Below are positions 34,558 to 42,533 of a DNA stretch of 64,000 nt, piece after piece; position 1 is the first letter of the stretch; every line of letters starts with the position of its first letter. The DNA is from Patescibacteria group bacterium (lineage in GTDB: Bacteria > Patescibacteriota > Patescibacteriia > 2-12-FULL-60-25). The stretch is from NCBI GenBank assembly GCA_031082005.1, contig JAVHLR010000001.1:191251-255250 (forward strand). The letters run 5' to 3'. The notes beneath the pieces are model-generated. The model was not told where the DNA came from. It saw only the letters and a list, made by a program, of their open reading frames with translations, and searched no databases. Made by a program: the position numbers and the translations under genes.

Positions 34558-35460
34558 TTATTCCGCGGATTGTTTTTCCGCTTTTTTCATTTTTATGTCA
34601 TGCGCGATCAACGTCCCGTCTTCTTTGATCGCAGGATAATTCATGATGACCGTCTTGTATCCGTCCTGTCTGAACATGATGCGGTATGAGCCGCGCTGCA
34701 CGATGAAGGCATAGCGCCCCTTGGCCGAAGTGATCTGCGTCTCCAGCAGTTTATTGAAACGCGTCTCGAAGATGCGTACCACTACTTTCTCGATCGGCCT
34801 TTTGTTGCTTTCGTCCCGGATGGTGCCGAAGGGCGGTTGCGGCGGCTTGAAAGTCAGGAAACGACCGGCCAGTATCGCGACGTAGATCACGAAGATGAGC
34901 CATATCAGGATCGACTGCCACAGGATGTAGAGGATCGTCACGGAAACGGCCAGACTCAAGAGAAGCAGGATGTTCATCTCGTTCTTGTTCAGGTTCAGCC
35001 GCAACGAAAAGAATCCGCTGCCGCGTTCCGCGCCGGGATCGATCGGGATGTTCTTGGTCATCGCGCCGAAATCCTTGATATTGATGCGCTTGGTCGAAAG
35101 GATGTTGTCGTAGACCGAAGGGTTTTTTTCTTTGGTCACGTTTCGGGAGGGGAACGAGAACCCGTGCTTCGAGACTTCTATCGTATATTCCCCGCGCGGG
35201 GCGATGAGACGATAGCGCCCCTCCGCATCCGAGACCGTCGTACGCACCACCAACCCGTGTACATTTTTCAGGCTGATCGTGGCGAGCGCTTCCGGTTTTT
35301 CCGTCACGCTGTTGAAGATCGTGCCGAACCCGCTTTTGCGTTTGCGGAATGCGACATACATGGGGAAGGTCAGCCGGAGCGACAGAATAAGAAAAGCCGC
35401 ATAAACCGCAGCGGTGATAAGCGTCAGGTTATTGAACTGGAGCTGGATGAACTCCGACAT
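34558..35460 (-). CDS. Membrane protein with two carboxypeptidase-regulatory-like domains
   Basis: 300 aa. One membrane segment near residues 12-33, a beta domain (VVRTTVSDAEGRYRLIAPRGEYTIEV), two further membrane segments near 160-200, then a second similar domain (LLETQITSAKGRYAFIVQRGSYRIMF). Both match the CarboxypepD_reg/CNA-B-like pattern 'T.(S)(D/A).GRY.(F/L)..RG.Y.I'. Role unknown, probably envelope. No Shine-Dalgarno. Confidence 0.75.
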   Translation of the reverse strand: MSEFIQLQFNNLTLITAAVYAAFLILSLRLTFPMYVAFRKRKSGFGTIFNSVTEKPEALATISLKNVHGLVVRTTVSDAEGRYRLIAPRGEYTIEVSKHGFSFPSRNVTKEKNPSVYDNILSTKRINIKDFGAMTKNIPIDPGAERGSGFFSLRLNLNKNEMNILLLLSLAVSVTILYILWQSILIWLIFVIYVAILAGRFLTFKPPQPPFGTIRDESNKRPIEKVVVRIFETRFNKLLETQITSAKGRYAFIVQRGSYRIMFRQDGYKTVIMNYPAIKEDGTLIAHDIKMKKAEKQSAE

Positions 35461-35478
35461 GCCGATAGTTTACGATAT

Positions 35479-35506
35479 AACCCCCTCTTGGGTAAGAGGG
35501 GGTTGG
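35479..35506 (-). terminator. Hairpin after maf
   Basis: Perfect 11-bp stem AACCCCCTCTT / AAGAGGGGGTT with loop GGGT; U-run is short. Confidence 0.55.
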
Positions 35507-35520
35507 TGGAAGGCGTTGTC

Positions 35521-36111
35521 TTATGCCAGCAACTTACCGAGTAGTCCGGCTTTTTGCAGCAGCTCGACCGTCTTTTCTACGGGCAGACCCATCACGTTCG
35601 AGTAGCTACCCAGGATGTTCTTGATGAACAGACCGCCGATGCCTTGGATGGCGTACGACCCCGCTTTATCCATCGGTTCGCCGGTTCTCACGTACCAGGA
35701 GATTTCTTTGTCCGTCATCTTACGGAACAGGACCTCTGTCGTATCGACCAGTGCGAATCTCTTGTCGTCTTTCTGCAGGCAGATCGCCGTGTAGACTTGA
35801 TGTTTCTTGCCCTGCAGTTTCTTCAGCGTCCGTTTGGCGTCTGTCGCGCTAGTCGGTTTGCCGATCGGTTTGCCGTTTTGCGCCACAGTCGTATCCGAGG
35901 CCAACACCCAGCGGCCTGGGTATTCCTTGGCGATGACAGCGGCCTTGTCTTTCGCCAATCGCAAGACCATCGCCTTGGCGTGTTCATTCTTCCGCGGCGT
36001 TTCGTCCACGTCCGCCGGATGAATTTCGATCGGGATATGCAGACGCTCCAAAAGTTCACGCCTGCGCGGCGAGCTTGAAGCGAGGATAAGATGTTGTGTT
36101 TTGTGTTTCAT
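35521..36111 (-). CDS. maf: Maf/YhdE nucleoside triphosphate pyrophosphatase
   Basis: 196 aa. Family motifs: LILASSSPRRRELLERL at the N-terminus, VLASDTTVAQNGKPIGKP near 68 with the catalytic Asp, and DKAGSYAIQGIGGLFI near 148. Hydrolyses non-canonical or excess (d)NTPs to NMP and PPi. The SPRR and DTTV signatures agree with the dTTP/UTP-type subgroup, which I cannot confirm. Confidence 0.92.
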   Translation of the reverse strand: MKHKTQHLILASSSPRRRELLERLHIPIEIHPADVDETPRKNEHAKAMVLRLAKDKAAVIAKEYPGRWVLASDTTVAQNGKPIGKPTSATDAKRTLKKLQGKKHQVYTAICLQKDDKRFALVDTTEVLFRKMTDKEISWYVRTGEPMDKAGSYAIQGIGGLFIKNILGSYSNVMGLPVEKTVELLQKAGLLGKLLA

Positions 36112-36129
36112 GTTTTTTCGTTTCCTATC

Positions 36130-36212
36130 TGTCGTCTTGAGCTTGTCGATAGACCTATAATAAGATCCTTCGACTTCGGCTGTCGGTCAGCCTTCGCTCA
36201 GGACGACGATTT
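36130..36212. repeat. Palindromic intergenic repeat between maf and trmB
   Basis: GTCGTCTTGAGCTTGTCG ... AAGATCCTTCGACTTCGG ... CGCTCAGGACGACGA, an extended copy of the 2100/10697 family. Confidence 0.7.
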
Positions 36213-36223
36213 TTTTCTATTGC

Positions 36224-36952
36224 TCACGTCAGCTGATCGAACAGTATCTTGAAGAGCGTAGCCTGGAATCTGGCGATCACCGGGTTCTCGATGATGGTGG
36301 CCGTATCCGTGTTGTAGTCGATGAACGCGATCTTGTCGCCGTACACCAGCTGCGTTATCCCGTAGTCGAAGAGCCCGTAGCGCGGCGGTACGACTTTGAT
36401 GGCGCGTTCCAAGCGCGGTTTCTTTTTTTTCATGACTGAAGAACTCGTGATGACGAAGCGCTGCAGACCTTTCCCGTCACGCCTTTCACGATACTGCGGC
36501 GGTAGGTAACGTTCGCCCTCCGCGAACTCGTGTTGCGCGCTGTAACGGTAGAAAGTGTCGCCGCGCTTTAGCGTACGCAGCAGGTCGTCGAAGACAAAAC
36601 GGATGCCCTGGATACCGTCGAAAGATTTGACCGTCGGCTTTTTGGAGTTGACCGCGTACGCACGCTCCAAGTCAGGCAACACTTTTTCGAAGTCCGCGCG
36701 TGCGGCATCAAGCAGGCTCTGTAGTTTTTCTGGCGGTTCAGCCGCGAACCATCTTTGCTTGCCATGTGGCACCAATGAGACGAGACCCTTCTCTGTCATT
36801 CCGGGAAGCACTTGATAAACGCCTGGGCGGTGGACTTTTGAGCGTCGAGATATCTCCGACACGTTGGCCGCTCCATGCTCCAGTAAGGTGAGATATACCG
36901 CGCTTTCCTCGGGCGAGAGGCCAAGGGTACGTAAGATGCTTGTCTTTGGCAT
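36224..36952 (-). CDS. TrmB-family transcriptional regulator
   Basis: 242 aa. N-terminal winged helix (LGLSPEESAVYLTLLEHGAANVSEISRRSKVHRPGVYQVL), then a helical linker and a PLD-like effector region (DTFYRYSAQHEFAEGERYLPP), as in TrmB-type sugar regulators. Probably binds the palindrome ATGTGTA-N9-TACACAT that begins next to its own start codon. Common in Archaea and CPR bacteria. Confidence 0.85.
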   Translation of the reverse strand: MPKTSILRTLGLSPEESAVYLTLLEHGAANVSEISRRSKVHRPGVYQVLPGMTEKGLVSLVPHGKQRWFAAEPPEKLQSLLDAARADFEKVLPDLERAYAVNSKKPTVKSFDGIQGIRFVFDDLLRTLKRGDTFYRYSAQHEFAEGERYLPPQYRERRDGKGLQRFVITSSSVMKKKKPRLERAIKVVPPRYGLFDYGITQLVYGDKIAFIDYNTDTATIIENPVIARFQATLFKILFDQLT

Positions 36953-36975
36953 ATGTGTAGTTGATTATTACACAT
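36953..36975. promoter_or_regulatory. Putative TrmB operator
   Basis: Perfect 7-bp arms ATGTGTA / TACACAT around 9 bases, directly abutting the start codon of the regulator gene. Confidence 0.5.
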
Positions 36976-37018
36976 CCAAGATAATACGAAAATAGCACAA
37001 ATGTCAACGGAAAGTGGG

Positions 37019-37024
37019 TATAAT
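37019..37024 (+). promoter_or_regulatory. Consensus -10 box TATAAT before the CxxC gene
   Basis: Perfect TATAAT preceded by GTGGG; no good -35 at 17 bases. It would start RNA near 37031. Confidence 0.45.
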
Positions 37025-37035
37025 CTGTAAACTCA

Positions 37036-37050
37036 TTACACATTTTGTAA
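37036..37050. promoter_or_regulatory. Second dyad TTACA-CATTT-TGTAA
   Basis: Perfect 5-bp arms just after the predicted +1 of the 37019 promoter. It shares TTACACA with the operator at 36953, so the TrmB protein may control both directions. Confidence 0.4.
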
Positions 37051-37125
37051 AAAGATAGGACAGTTGTAGAAAAGACGTGTAGCTTGGTCGAGCTAGACGA
37101 ACCTTACAACAGAAGAGGTGATAAC

Positions 37126-37698
37126 ATGCCTACAAAGATCACGTGTACCGCTTGCCAAGGATCCGGAGGATTGTGCGCTAAACATCAGGTTGATCGGTCC
37201 GAAACCGGCAACCCCATAGCCTACGCCGCATGTTGTGTCGCCTGCATGAGCTGTTATGGCTGGGGCCAAATTTGGAGATTCACGGACAAAGAGCGCGCGG
37301 ACTGGCTGAAAGTCTGTCAAAACGTAAGCAGCCTGCGGGGTGAGGTCTCGCGGCACGAAGAGGACTCGCTGGCGGTCGTGAAATTCTGGGGCAGATACAT
37401 CGGAGCTAACGAACGCGATATGGGGCGCTTACGCTTGATTCATGCATATCTCCACTCTGTCCTAAAAGCATCTGGCTCAAGACTGAGTTGCGATTGCTCC
37501 CAACATCGGGCCTACATCCTGAAGGAGCTCCTGAGGTTGTTCTCGGAGTTCGAGGAATTGCGCGTCTATAACAATGCCCATGGCCATGGGCTCGGAACGC
37601 ATACGCTGGATTTCATCAAACTTTCCGAGCTGGCAGCAGAGGCGATAATTCTGCCAAAGCCGGATCCATTCGAGATCATATTCGGGAATAAGTTCTGA
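37126..37698 (+). CDS. CxxC zinc-finger protein, 190 aa
   Basis: Starts at the ATG at 37126 after AGAGGTG; the track start is 14 codons upstream. N-terminus has CTACQGSGGLC and CCVACMSCYGWGQ, like the CxxCxGxG zinc modules of DnaJ. The rest is helical. Its leader (TTACAACAGAAGAGGTG) is nearly the same as that of the next gene, also a CxxC protein. Function unknown; a zinc-dependent chaperone-like or nucleic-acid role is possible. Confidence 0.7.
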   Translation: MPTKITCTACQGSGGLCAKHQVDRSETGNPIAYAACCVACMSCYGWGQIWRFTDKERADWLKVCQNVSSLRGEVSRHEEDSLAVVKFWGRYIGANERDMGRLRLIHAYLHSVLKASGSRLSCDCSQHRAYILKELLRLFSEFEELRVYNNAHGHGLGTHTLDFIKLSELAAEAIILPKPDPFEIIFGNKF

Positions 37699-37714
37699 TT
37701 GGAATAATCTTCCT

Positions 37715-37752
37715 TGCCCCGGCGACAGATCCGCCGGGGATTTCGATTTTTT
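37715..37752 (+). terminator. Terminator of the 37126 gene
   Basis: CCCCGGCG / CGCCGGGG then TTTCGATTTTTT. Confidence 0.8.
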
Positions 37753-37921
37753 GGAAAACTTATTTACAAGTTATTTTGACTTTCGATCAGCTTTTAGACA
37801 AATCAGTTCTGCCGACGCCGCTGGTCTCGCATGACAGATTTTCTTTTTGTATAGGACGACGCACGGAAGTAGGAGTACGTTGCCTGGACGAAGCGGACTT
37901 TACAACTGAAGAGGTGTAACC

Positions 37922-38407
37922 ATGCGCTGCACTAAATGCTACGGCAAAGGGCAACGGGAAAACTGGCGCTATCCGGCCACTGATAATTTTGGTGATTCAG
38001 ATGGGGAAAAGCCAAAATTCCTCGGGTATGTGAAGTGCGAAGAATGCGGAGGCACAGGTAAGACGCCGGAGGACAAGTTGATTCCATGCCCGGTCTGCCA
38101 CGGCCGAGACACCATCATTCTGAACGGTCTTCATGTGGATAGTCAGACAATCCGCTGGACCAACTTCAGGTGCCCAGCTTGCTCCGGTGAAGGGCTGGTC
38201 AGAAAAGGCTTCAATTTTGAACGCGAGCCCAGCATCATCGACGAAAGCCGAAAAAAGTACGAACTCAAGATCTTGTTGATCAAGCTGTTTGGAGGCTCTG
38301 TCAAAATACGGTCTAGGATTAGGAGGGGTCATGGGAACCTGGGAAGAATGCGTTGCCTGCCACGGGGTCGGCACAATCACCGTAATCTGTCCGGTCTGCG
38401 AAGGTAA
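37922..38407 (+). CDS. DnaJ-type zinc-module protein, possibly frameshifted at its end
   Basis: 161 aa, ATG after GAGGTG. Four CxxC modules: CTKCYGKGQ, CEECGGTGK, CPVCHGRD and CPACSGEG, the arrangement seen in DnaJ's zinc domain. The last 26 residues are read out of frame across the start of the next gene (38331), giving an Arg-rich tail. Either the genes truly overlap by 77 bases or an original stop was lost by frameshift. The 223-base gap before it holds the previous terminator and no other recognised feature. Confidence 0.65.
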   Translation: MRCTKCYGKGQRENWRYPATDNFGDSDGEKPKFLGYVKCEECGGTGKTPEDKLIPCPVCHGRDTIILNGLHVDSQTIRWTNFRCPACSGEGLVRKGFNFEREPSIIDESRKKYELKILLIKLFGGSVKIRSRIRRGHGNLGRMRCLPRGRHNHRNLSGLRR

Positions 38408-38996
38408 GAAAGAATGGAAACAGAAACGCCACGGATTCCTGATCACTATCCAGTGCCCGCATTGCCGGGATGGGGGCGCCAAACCCCAGGGTAGGTTCAC
38501 GCACGCATGCATCGCCTGCAACGGTCGTCAGGGGATTCTCATCGTAAATGAACAGGATCGGAAAAACAAAGCCGAGATTCTAAAGACCTGGCGCGAAGCC
38601 GCTCGTTTAGCCTCTTTCCAGGAAGACGCTAGATCCTTCTGGTTCGGTGAGAGCCTGTTCCATCCGCGCACAGAGGTGATGGATTATTACCGAGCGATTC
38701 AGCAGGATAGCCAGAACAAGCGCAGGGCGATGTACGAAGCGGCGGCGACTTTAGGAGAGAGGCTCCGGCGCAGCGGCTGGACTGGTAAGTACTGCCTCGG
38801 CAGTTGGGCACGGATGGCTAGTTGCGACAAGTTCTTAGTGAAATCCGAGAAATACCTGCTCGATGCGGAGAACGTCTTGGCGGACATCGAAGCCGTGCGT
38901 CGCGCCGCCGCCGCTTATCGGGACTGGCTCGTCGAAGAACTGGAACTCGGAGAAGGTATCGACGAAGAGGGATACATCATCGGCTTTAATGGCTGA
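38331..38996 (+). CDS. DnaJ-type zinc-module protein with helical C-terminus
   Basis: 221 aa; ATG at 38331 directly follows AGGAGGGG, inside the end of the preceding ORF. Four CxxC modules again: CVACHGVG, CPVCEGKK, CPHCRDGG and CIACNGRQ. Residues 95-221 are helical with no match recognised. Zinc module plus helical part resembles the 37126 protein, so the three are likely a local family. Confidence 0.75.
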   Translation: MGTWEECVACHGVGTITVICPVCEGKKEWKQKRHGFLITIQCPHCRDGGAKPQGRFTHACIACNGRQGILIVNEQDRKNKAEILKTWREAARLASFQEDARSFWFGESLFHPRTEVMDYYRAIQQDSQNKRRAMYEAAATLGERLRRSGWTGKYCLGSWARMASCDKFLVKSEKYLLDAENVLADIEAVRRAAAAYRDWLVEELELGEGIDEEGYIIGFNG

Positions 38997-39026
38997 TGCC
39001 CGAAGCACGCAAACACGCTGTCACTC

Positions 39027-39060
39027 TCCCCGACGGAAGACTCCGCCGGGGATTTCAATT
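39027..39060 (+). terminator. Terminator of the zinc-module genes
   Basis: CCCCGACGG / CCGCCGGGG then ATTTCAATT. Confidence 0.75.
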
Positions 39061-39148
39061 CTGGAAAAATCCATTACATGTTTTTTACGTCAAAAACCCT
39101 AGGTTCATCGAAGAAATGTGAAGCATCTTTCATTTTCCGTAATTTCCT

Positions 39149-39177
39149 CTGACACTGGGCGAAGAAGCGTGTATCTT
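39149..39177 (+). promoter_or_regulatory. Promoter of the HD-like gene
   Basis: CTGACA, 17-base spacer, TATCTT; nothing else seen in the 247-base gap from 38997 to 39243 except a terminator. Confidence 0.55.
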
Positions 39178-39243
39178 TCTGTGCAACGCACCTTTCATCA
39201 TTCAGCCAAGACTCAAGCGACATGCACGAAGGGAGATAAGAGA

Positions 39244-39825
39244 ATGGATACTGCGACCGCCATCCCAGTCGAAACTACTGAACAGCGCAGCCTCACCCCG
39301 CTCGACTATATGAGCTTGCCCGACACCGCCTGGAGCTGGGCCAAGAAGCTCATGCATCTCGCCCTGCTCCACCAGGAGAAGGCCTTGTCGCTCCGCCGAA
39401 GCATCCGCGCCCACGATTTGCACACGCCTTTCGCGATCCATCCGCTGCAGTGCGCGCTCGCGGTACTCTCCGAGCCTGGGCTCGACGGCGAACTCCGGGT
39501 CAAGCTCTTCGACGTCCTGCTCCACCACGAGCTTGAGGTGCAGACCGGCATCAAGCCCGACTTCCTGCCTCGGCCCATCCAGGAGATGATCCGCTCCCTC
39601 CGCTGTTTGAGCCGTGGCGAGCTGGGTTGGAGCGCTCCTCCCGAAATCCGCCTCGCCAAGCTCTACTCGCTAACCTTTAATGTCCTGGACGGCGAGATTC
39701 AGTCCGAATCATTCACCGATTTCCTTGGTCGCTTGATTCAAGACGCCGAAACCGAATTCGGTCAGCTCAACATCGTTGACATGGGACGCCTCGCACTGTC
39801 CCGGATCGCGAAACGGCCGGCTTGA
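39244..39825 (+). CDS. RelA/SpoT-type HD-like protein with altered metal motif
   Basis: 193 aa from the ATG at 39244, after AGGGAGA; the track start 42 codons earlier includes the promoter. FAIHPLQCALAVL, then KLFDVLLHHELEVQTGI, then LPRPIQEMIRSL align by eye with the (p)ppGpp-hydrolase HD fold (HPLxVAxIL ... ALLHDxxEDT ... F...I..LV). The key HD pair is HH here (LLHHE), so catalysis may be changed or lost. No synthetase domain. Family assignment is tentative. Confidence 0.45.
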   Translation: MDTATAIPVETTEQRSLTPLDYMSLPDTAWSWAKKLMHLALLHQEKALSLRRSIRAHDLHTPFAIHPLQCALAVLSEPGLDGELRVKLFDVLLHHELEVQTGIKPDFLPRPIQEMIRSLRCLSRGELGWSAPPEIRLAKLYSLTFNVLDGEIQSESFTDFLGRLIQDAETEFGQLNIVDMGRLALSRIAKRPA

Positions 39826-39873
39826 TGCCGACGAAAAACACGATCTTGGCTTAACAAGCAAGCGCTCTATCCT

Positions 39874-39911
39874 TACCCCGGCGGCAGGTTCGCCGGGGGT
39901 TCACTTTTTTG
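39874..39911 (+). terminator. Terminator of the HD-like gene
   Basis: ACCCCGGCG / CGCCGGGGGT followed by TCACTTTTTT; runs into the end of convergent engB. Confidence 0.75.
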
Positions 39912-40482
39912 CGGCGGCTTTTATCGCTTGTTCGATCGCTTGTCTGATCTCGCCTTGCCCACTGTCCGTCACGTTGGAATGAAGGATGAGTTTTATTCCA
40001 TGTTCGTCTTTTGCCACCTCGCGTTGCAGTGCAAGGATTTCCGATTTTTTCAGTTTGTCTATCTTATTCGCGATGACGGCGAAGGGGACAGAGGTCGTTT
40101 CGAGGAAAGTCAGCATCTCGCGGTCTATATCGCTCAAGCCGAGGCGCGCATCTACGATGACCAGGACGAATTTCAGATGTTCGGCTCGGGTCATATAGTC
40201 ATTCAACAGATTCTCGAAAGCGATACGCTTCTCTTTGGACGCCTTGGCAAAACCATAACCCGGCAGGTCGATAAGGAAAAATCTTTTATCTACGTCGAAG
40301 ATGTTGATGGTCCGTGTCCGTCCCGGTGAGGCACTGACCCGGGCTAGATTTTTTTGGTTCACCAGATGGTTGATCAACGAAGATTTCCCGACATTCGAAC
40401 GACCGACCAACGCAATTTGCGGCCTATCGCTTTTAGGCAGGTCTTCGATATTGACGATGCTTTTCAGGAAAGTGGCGTTCAT
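39901..40482 (-). CDS. engB: Ribosome biogenesis GTPase EngB (YihA/YsxC)
   Basis: 193 aa from the ATG at 40482 (MNATFLKSI). TRAFAC GTPase acting in large-subunit assembly. G1 GRSNVGKSS, G2 region SPGRTRTIN, G3 DLPGYGFAK, G4 NKID (TKxD in many homologues). The 20 extra residues of the track start are not conserved-looking. Confidence 0.93.
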   Translation of the reverse strand: MNATFLKSIVNIEDLPKSDRPQIALVGRSNVGKSSLINHLVNQKNLARVSASPGRTRTINIFDVDKRFFLIDLPGYGFAKASKEKRIAFENLLNDYMTRAEHLKFVLVIVDARLGLSDIDREMLTFLETTSVPFAVIANKIDKLKKSEILALQREVAKDEHGIKLILHSNVTDSGQGEIRQAIEQAIKAAAKK

Positions 40483-40539
40483 GTGATGTGTGTTCGTCCT
40501 CCAACATAGCTTATCTCGTATCTTTGCACAAACGCAAAA

Positions 40540-40582
40540 CACCCCGACGCACCTGTCAGATGACAGGCATGCATCGGGGCGT
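40540..40582 (-). terminator. Long terminator hairpin of the 40592 gene
   Basis: CGCCCCGATGCATGCCTGTC pairs with GACAGGTGCGTCGGGGTG, then TTTTGCGTTTG on the minus strand. Confidence 0.75.
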
Positions 40583-40591
40583 CGAGTTTAT

Positions 40592-41491
40592 TCAGCCGCG
40601 GAAGCGCGGTTGCTGGATTCCTTCGAGGTAAGTCTGCCAGAAGAAGTAGCGCCGTTCTATCGGCTGGGGGAGCTGGATCCCGTACTTTGCCGCCAGCGTC
40701 AACAGAAGGTGATTGCCGTAGCTGCGGCAACTGCATTGGATGTCGCGTATCCTATGGAAGCGCTCTTCGCCGTTCCCTTCTGGCGAGATGTCGATGAGCA
40801 TGGCATCCGCATCTTCCAGTATTTGGGCGCCGTTTACGTCGACAGGAAAGCGATTCATGTTCAGCACCGCGAGCATACGTATGTCGCCGTGCAGCACGAA
40901 GAGCCCATCTGCCGGCGAAGACGCGTGCTGCCAACGCCAGGCTCCGTGGAAACCTTCGAACTCATCGGTCTGATCGCGATACACGGCCGGTACGGCTCGC
41001 GCCAGGAACGCGGGGTCATGCGGCGGCTTGATCCAGCGGATTTCAGCTTCGGCTTCGGAGGCAAACGGAGCGTCGAACGCCTTGTCCTTGAGCTGCGTGC
41101 GGTTTGTCGAGACGCTCCGTCCCTTGAGTTTGCCGCCTTCATTGACCAACTCCAGTTGCAGGCTTGCATCAAAGCCGCCGAAGAGCTCCCGCATCCATAC
41201 GGCGAATACTGGATGGTGAAGGAACGTCATGTGCCACTGTCCATATTCGCGGCTGACATCAGGGCTGTTCGGTACGAAGAGGTAGTTCGCTTCCTCCGTC
41301 GCCACTGCCAGACGTTCCATTATCTCCATATCATCGTCAGACTGAAAAATGTCCCTCTCCGCCTGTGGGGCGATGTACTTTGTGCAGCTACCGCAGAGAC
41401 GGCCGGGCGGTTCGCTTATAGCGGCGAGCACTTCGAAGTTTTTCCGAGTCAAAGGCAAAATACGCGATGCAATCGGGATGGAAAGTGGCAT
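40592..41491 (-). CDS. Hypothetical protein, 299 aa
   Basis: ATG preceded by GGAGGGG. Contains one CxxC near the N-terminus (RLCGSCTKYI) and otherwise no motif I recognise; mixed alpha/beta composition, no membrane segment. Promoter TTGACT-17-TAACCT and a long terminator make it a single-gene unit. The 389-aa plus-strand ORF across it is a shadow without start signals. Confidence 0.7.
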   Translation of the reverse strand: MPLSIPIASRILPLTRKNFEVLAAISEPPGRLCGSCTKYIAPQAERDIFQSDDDMEIMERLAVATEEANYLFVPNSPDVSREYGQWHMTFLHHPVFAVWMRELFGGFDASLQLELVNEGGKLKGRSVSTNRTQLKDKAFDAPFASEAEAEIRWIKPPHDPAFLARAVPAVYRDQTDEFEGFHGAWRWQHASSPADGLFVLHGDIRMLAVLNMNRFPVDVNGAQILEDADAMLIDISPEGNGEERFHRIRDIQCSCRSYGNHLLLTLAAKYGIQLPQPIERRYFFWQTYLEGIQQPRFRG

Positions 41492-41527
41492 TGCAGTACC
41501 CCTCCGGTTAGAATGAGCGTTGCGAGG

Positions 41528-41556
41528 AGGTTAAAGATATTCGTTGCGCTAGTCAA
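41528..41556 (-). promoter_or_regulatory. Promoter of the 40592-41491 gene
   Basis: Minus-strand TTGACT, 17-base spacer, TAACCT. Confidence 0.6.
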
Positions 41557-41617
41557 GTCGGGTAGAACCGAAAAACCGCAGCAGATTAATGCCGCGGTTC
41601 TATGCTTTTTTTCCGGC

Positions 41618-42523
41618 TTAACCTCTTTTCAGATAGACCTTAACGAAACTGCTCTTTAGTTCCGCAGCCTTCCCGGACATTTCATCGGCTTTGCCGCTCT
41701 GGGCTAGGTTCAGGACTGCTTCCAGATTAGCTCGGATCGCTTTAATCTCGGCGTCGTTCGCTGCGCTTTCCACTTCTTTTAATTTAGCGTCCGCTTCTTT
41801 GTACGCCTCGATGACAGCTGCCGCATCCTTCGCGTCAGCTGCCGCGATGACCTTCTCCATCGAGTCGTGGAAATCAACTAGATATACAGCGAGCATCGAA
41901 AAACCGTTGCGCTTCAGCAGTTCCTGGAAGATGTTCCGCACTTTTTCGAACTCAAGATGCGACAATTGTAAGTCGCCGGATGCGATAGCTTCTTTTTGTG
42001 AGTTTATGAGCGCGTCGACTTCGTTCAGGTCGGTCGCGAACATCTTGTCGCCACGTAGAGAGTAAGGACGGTAAGAGGAATATTTCTTTTTGAACGCGGA
42101 ATACTCCGCTATGAGCCCGCCGTAGTTTTCGACAGATGCTTCGCGTTGTCCTTGACCCGTCGTGAACAGCGTCTGTTTGTAGTGGTTATTCATCCGGTTG
42201 AAATCTTCCAGAAAGAATTTGCGCGTAAAGAAGTTGCTGTAATAGGAACCGGCGATAGCGATGGCTAAGAATGCGACAGCCCCCACGGAAAGCAGCAGTT
42301 TGGTATTCGGTTTCCAGCTCGCCTTTCGTGTATCCCAGCCGAAAACGCGATACAACCAGCAGAATCCGCTGATAGCAGCGAAGAAAGCAGCAGCCGCGAT
42401 CGCATAAGCCAGGATTTGCCACAATCCACTTAGCCAGAACAGGCCGAGTATCAGTGACGTTTCCGCCAGAATGACGCGCAAGACTCTATCGAGCAGGCTT
42501 TCGTTAGGTGTCGGACAATTCAT
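41618..42523 (-). CDS. DUF2892-like membrane protein with helical extension
   Basis: 301 aa. The first 65 residues fit DUF2892 (ESLLDRVLRVILAETSLILG ... FCWLYRVFGWDT), two membrane helices. A third membrane segment near 77-97 leads into an extracytoplasmic or cytoplasmic helical domain of about 200 residues with Ala/Glu/Lys-rich heptads. Role unknown. It lies just downstream of the DUF302-glutaredoxin and ArsR genes on the same strand and may share their transcript. Confidence 0.7.
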   Translation of the reverse strand: MNCPTPNESLLDRVLRVILAETSLILGLFWLSGLWQILAYAIAAAAFFAAISGFCWLYRVFGWDTRKASWKPNTKLLLSVGAVAFLAIAIAGSYYSNFFTRKFFLEDFNRMNNHYKQTLFTTGQGQREASVENYGGLIAEYSAFKKKYSSYRPYSLRGDKMFATDLNEVDALINSQKEAIASGDLQLSHLEFEKVRNIFQELLKRNGFSMLAVYLVDFHDSMEKVIAAADAKDAAAVIEAYKEADAKLKEVESAANDAEIKAIRANLEAVLNLAQSGKADEMSGKAAELKSSFVKVYLKRG

Positions 42524-42533
42524 ACGTCAAAAA

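Noticed and set aside
40490-41659. 389-aa plus-strand ORF
   Set aside because: It is antisense to the 299-aa minus gene, which has a promoter, GGAGGGG site and terminator; the plus ORF has none and no recognisable protein features.
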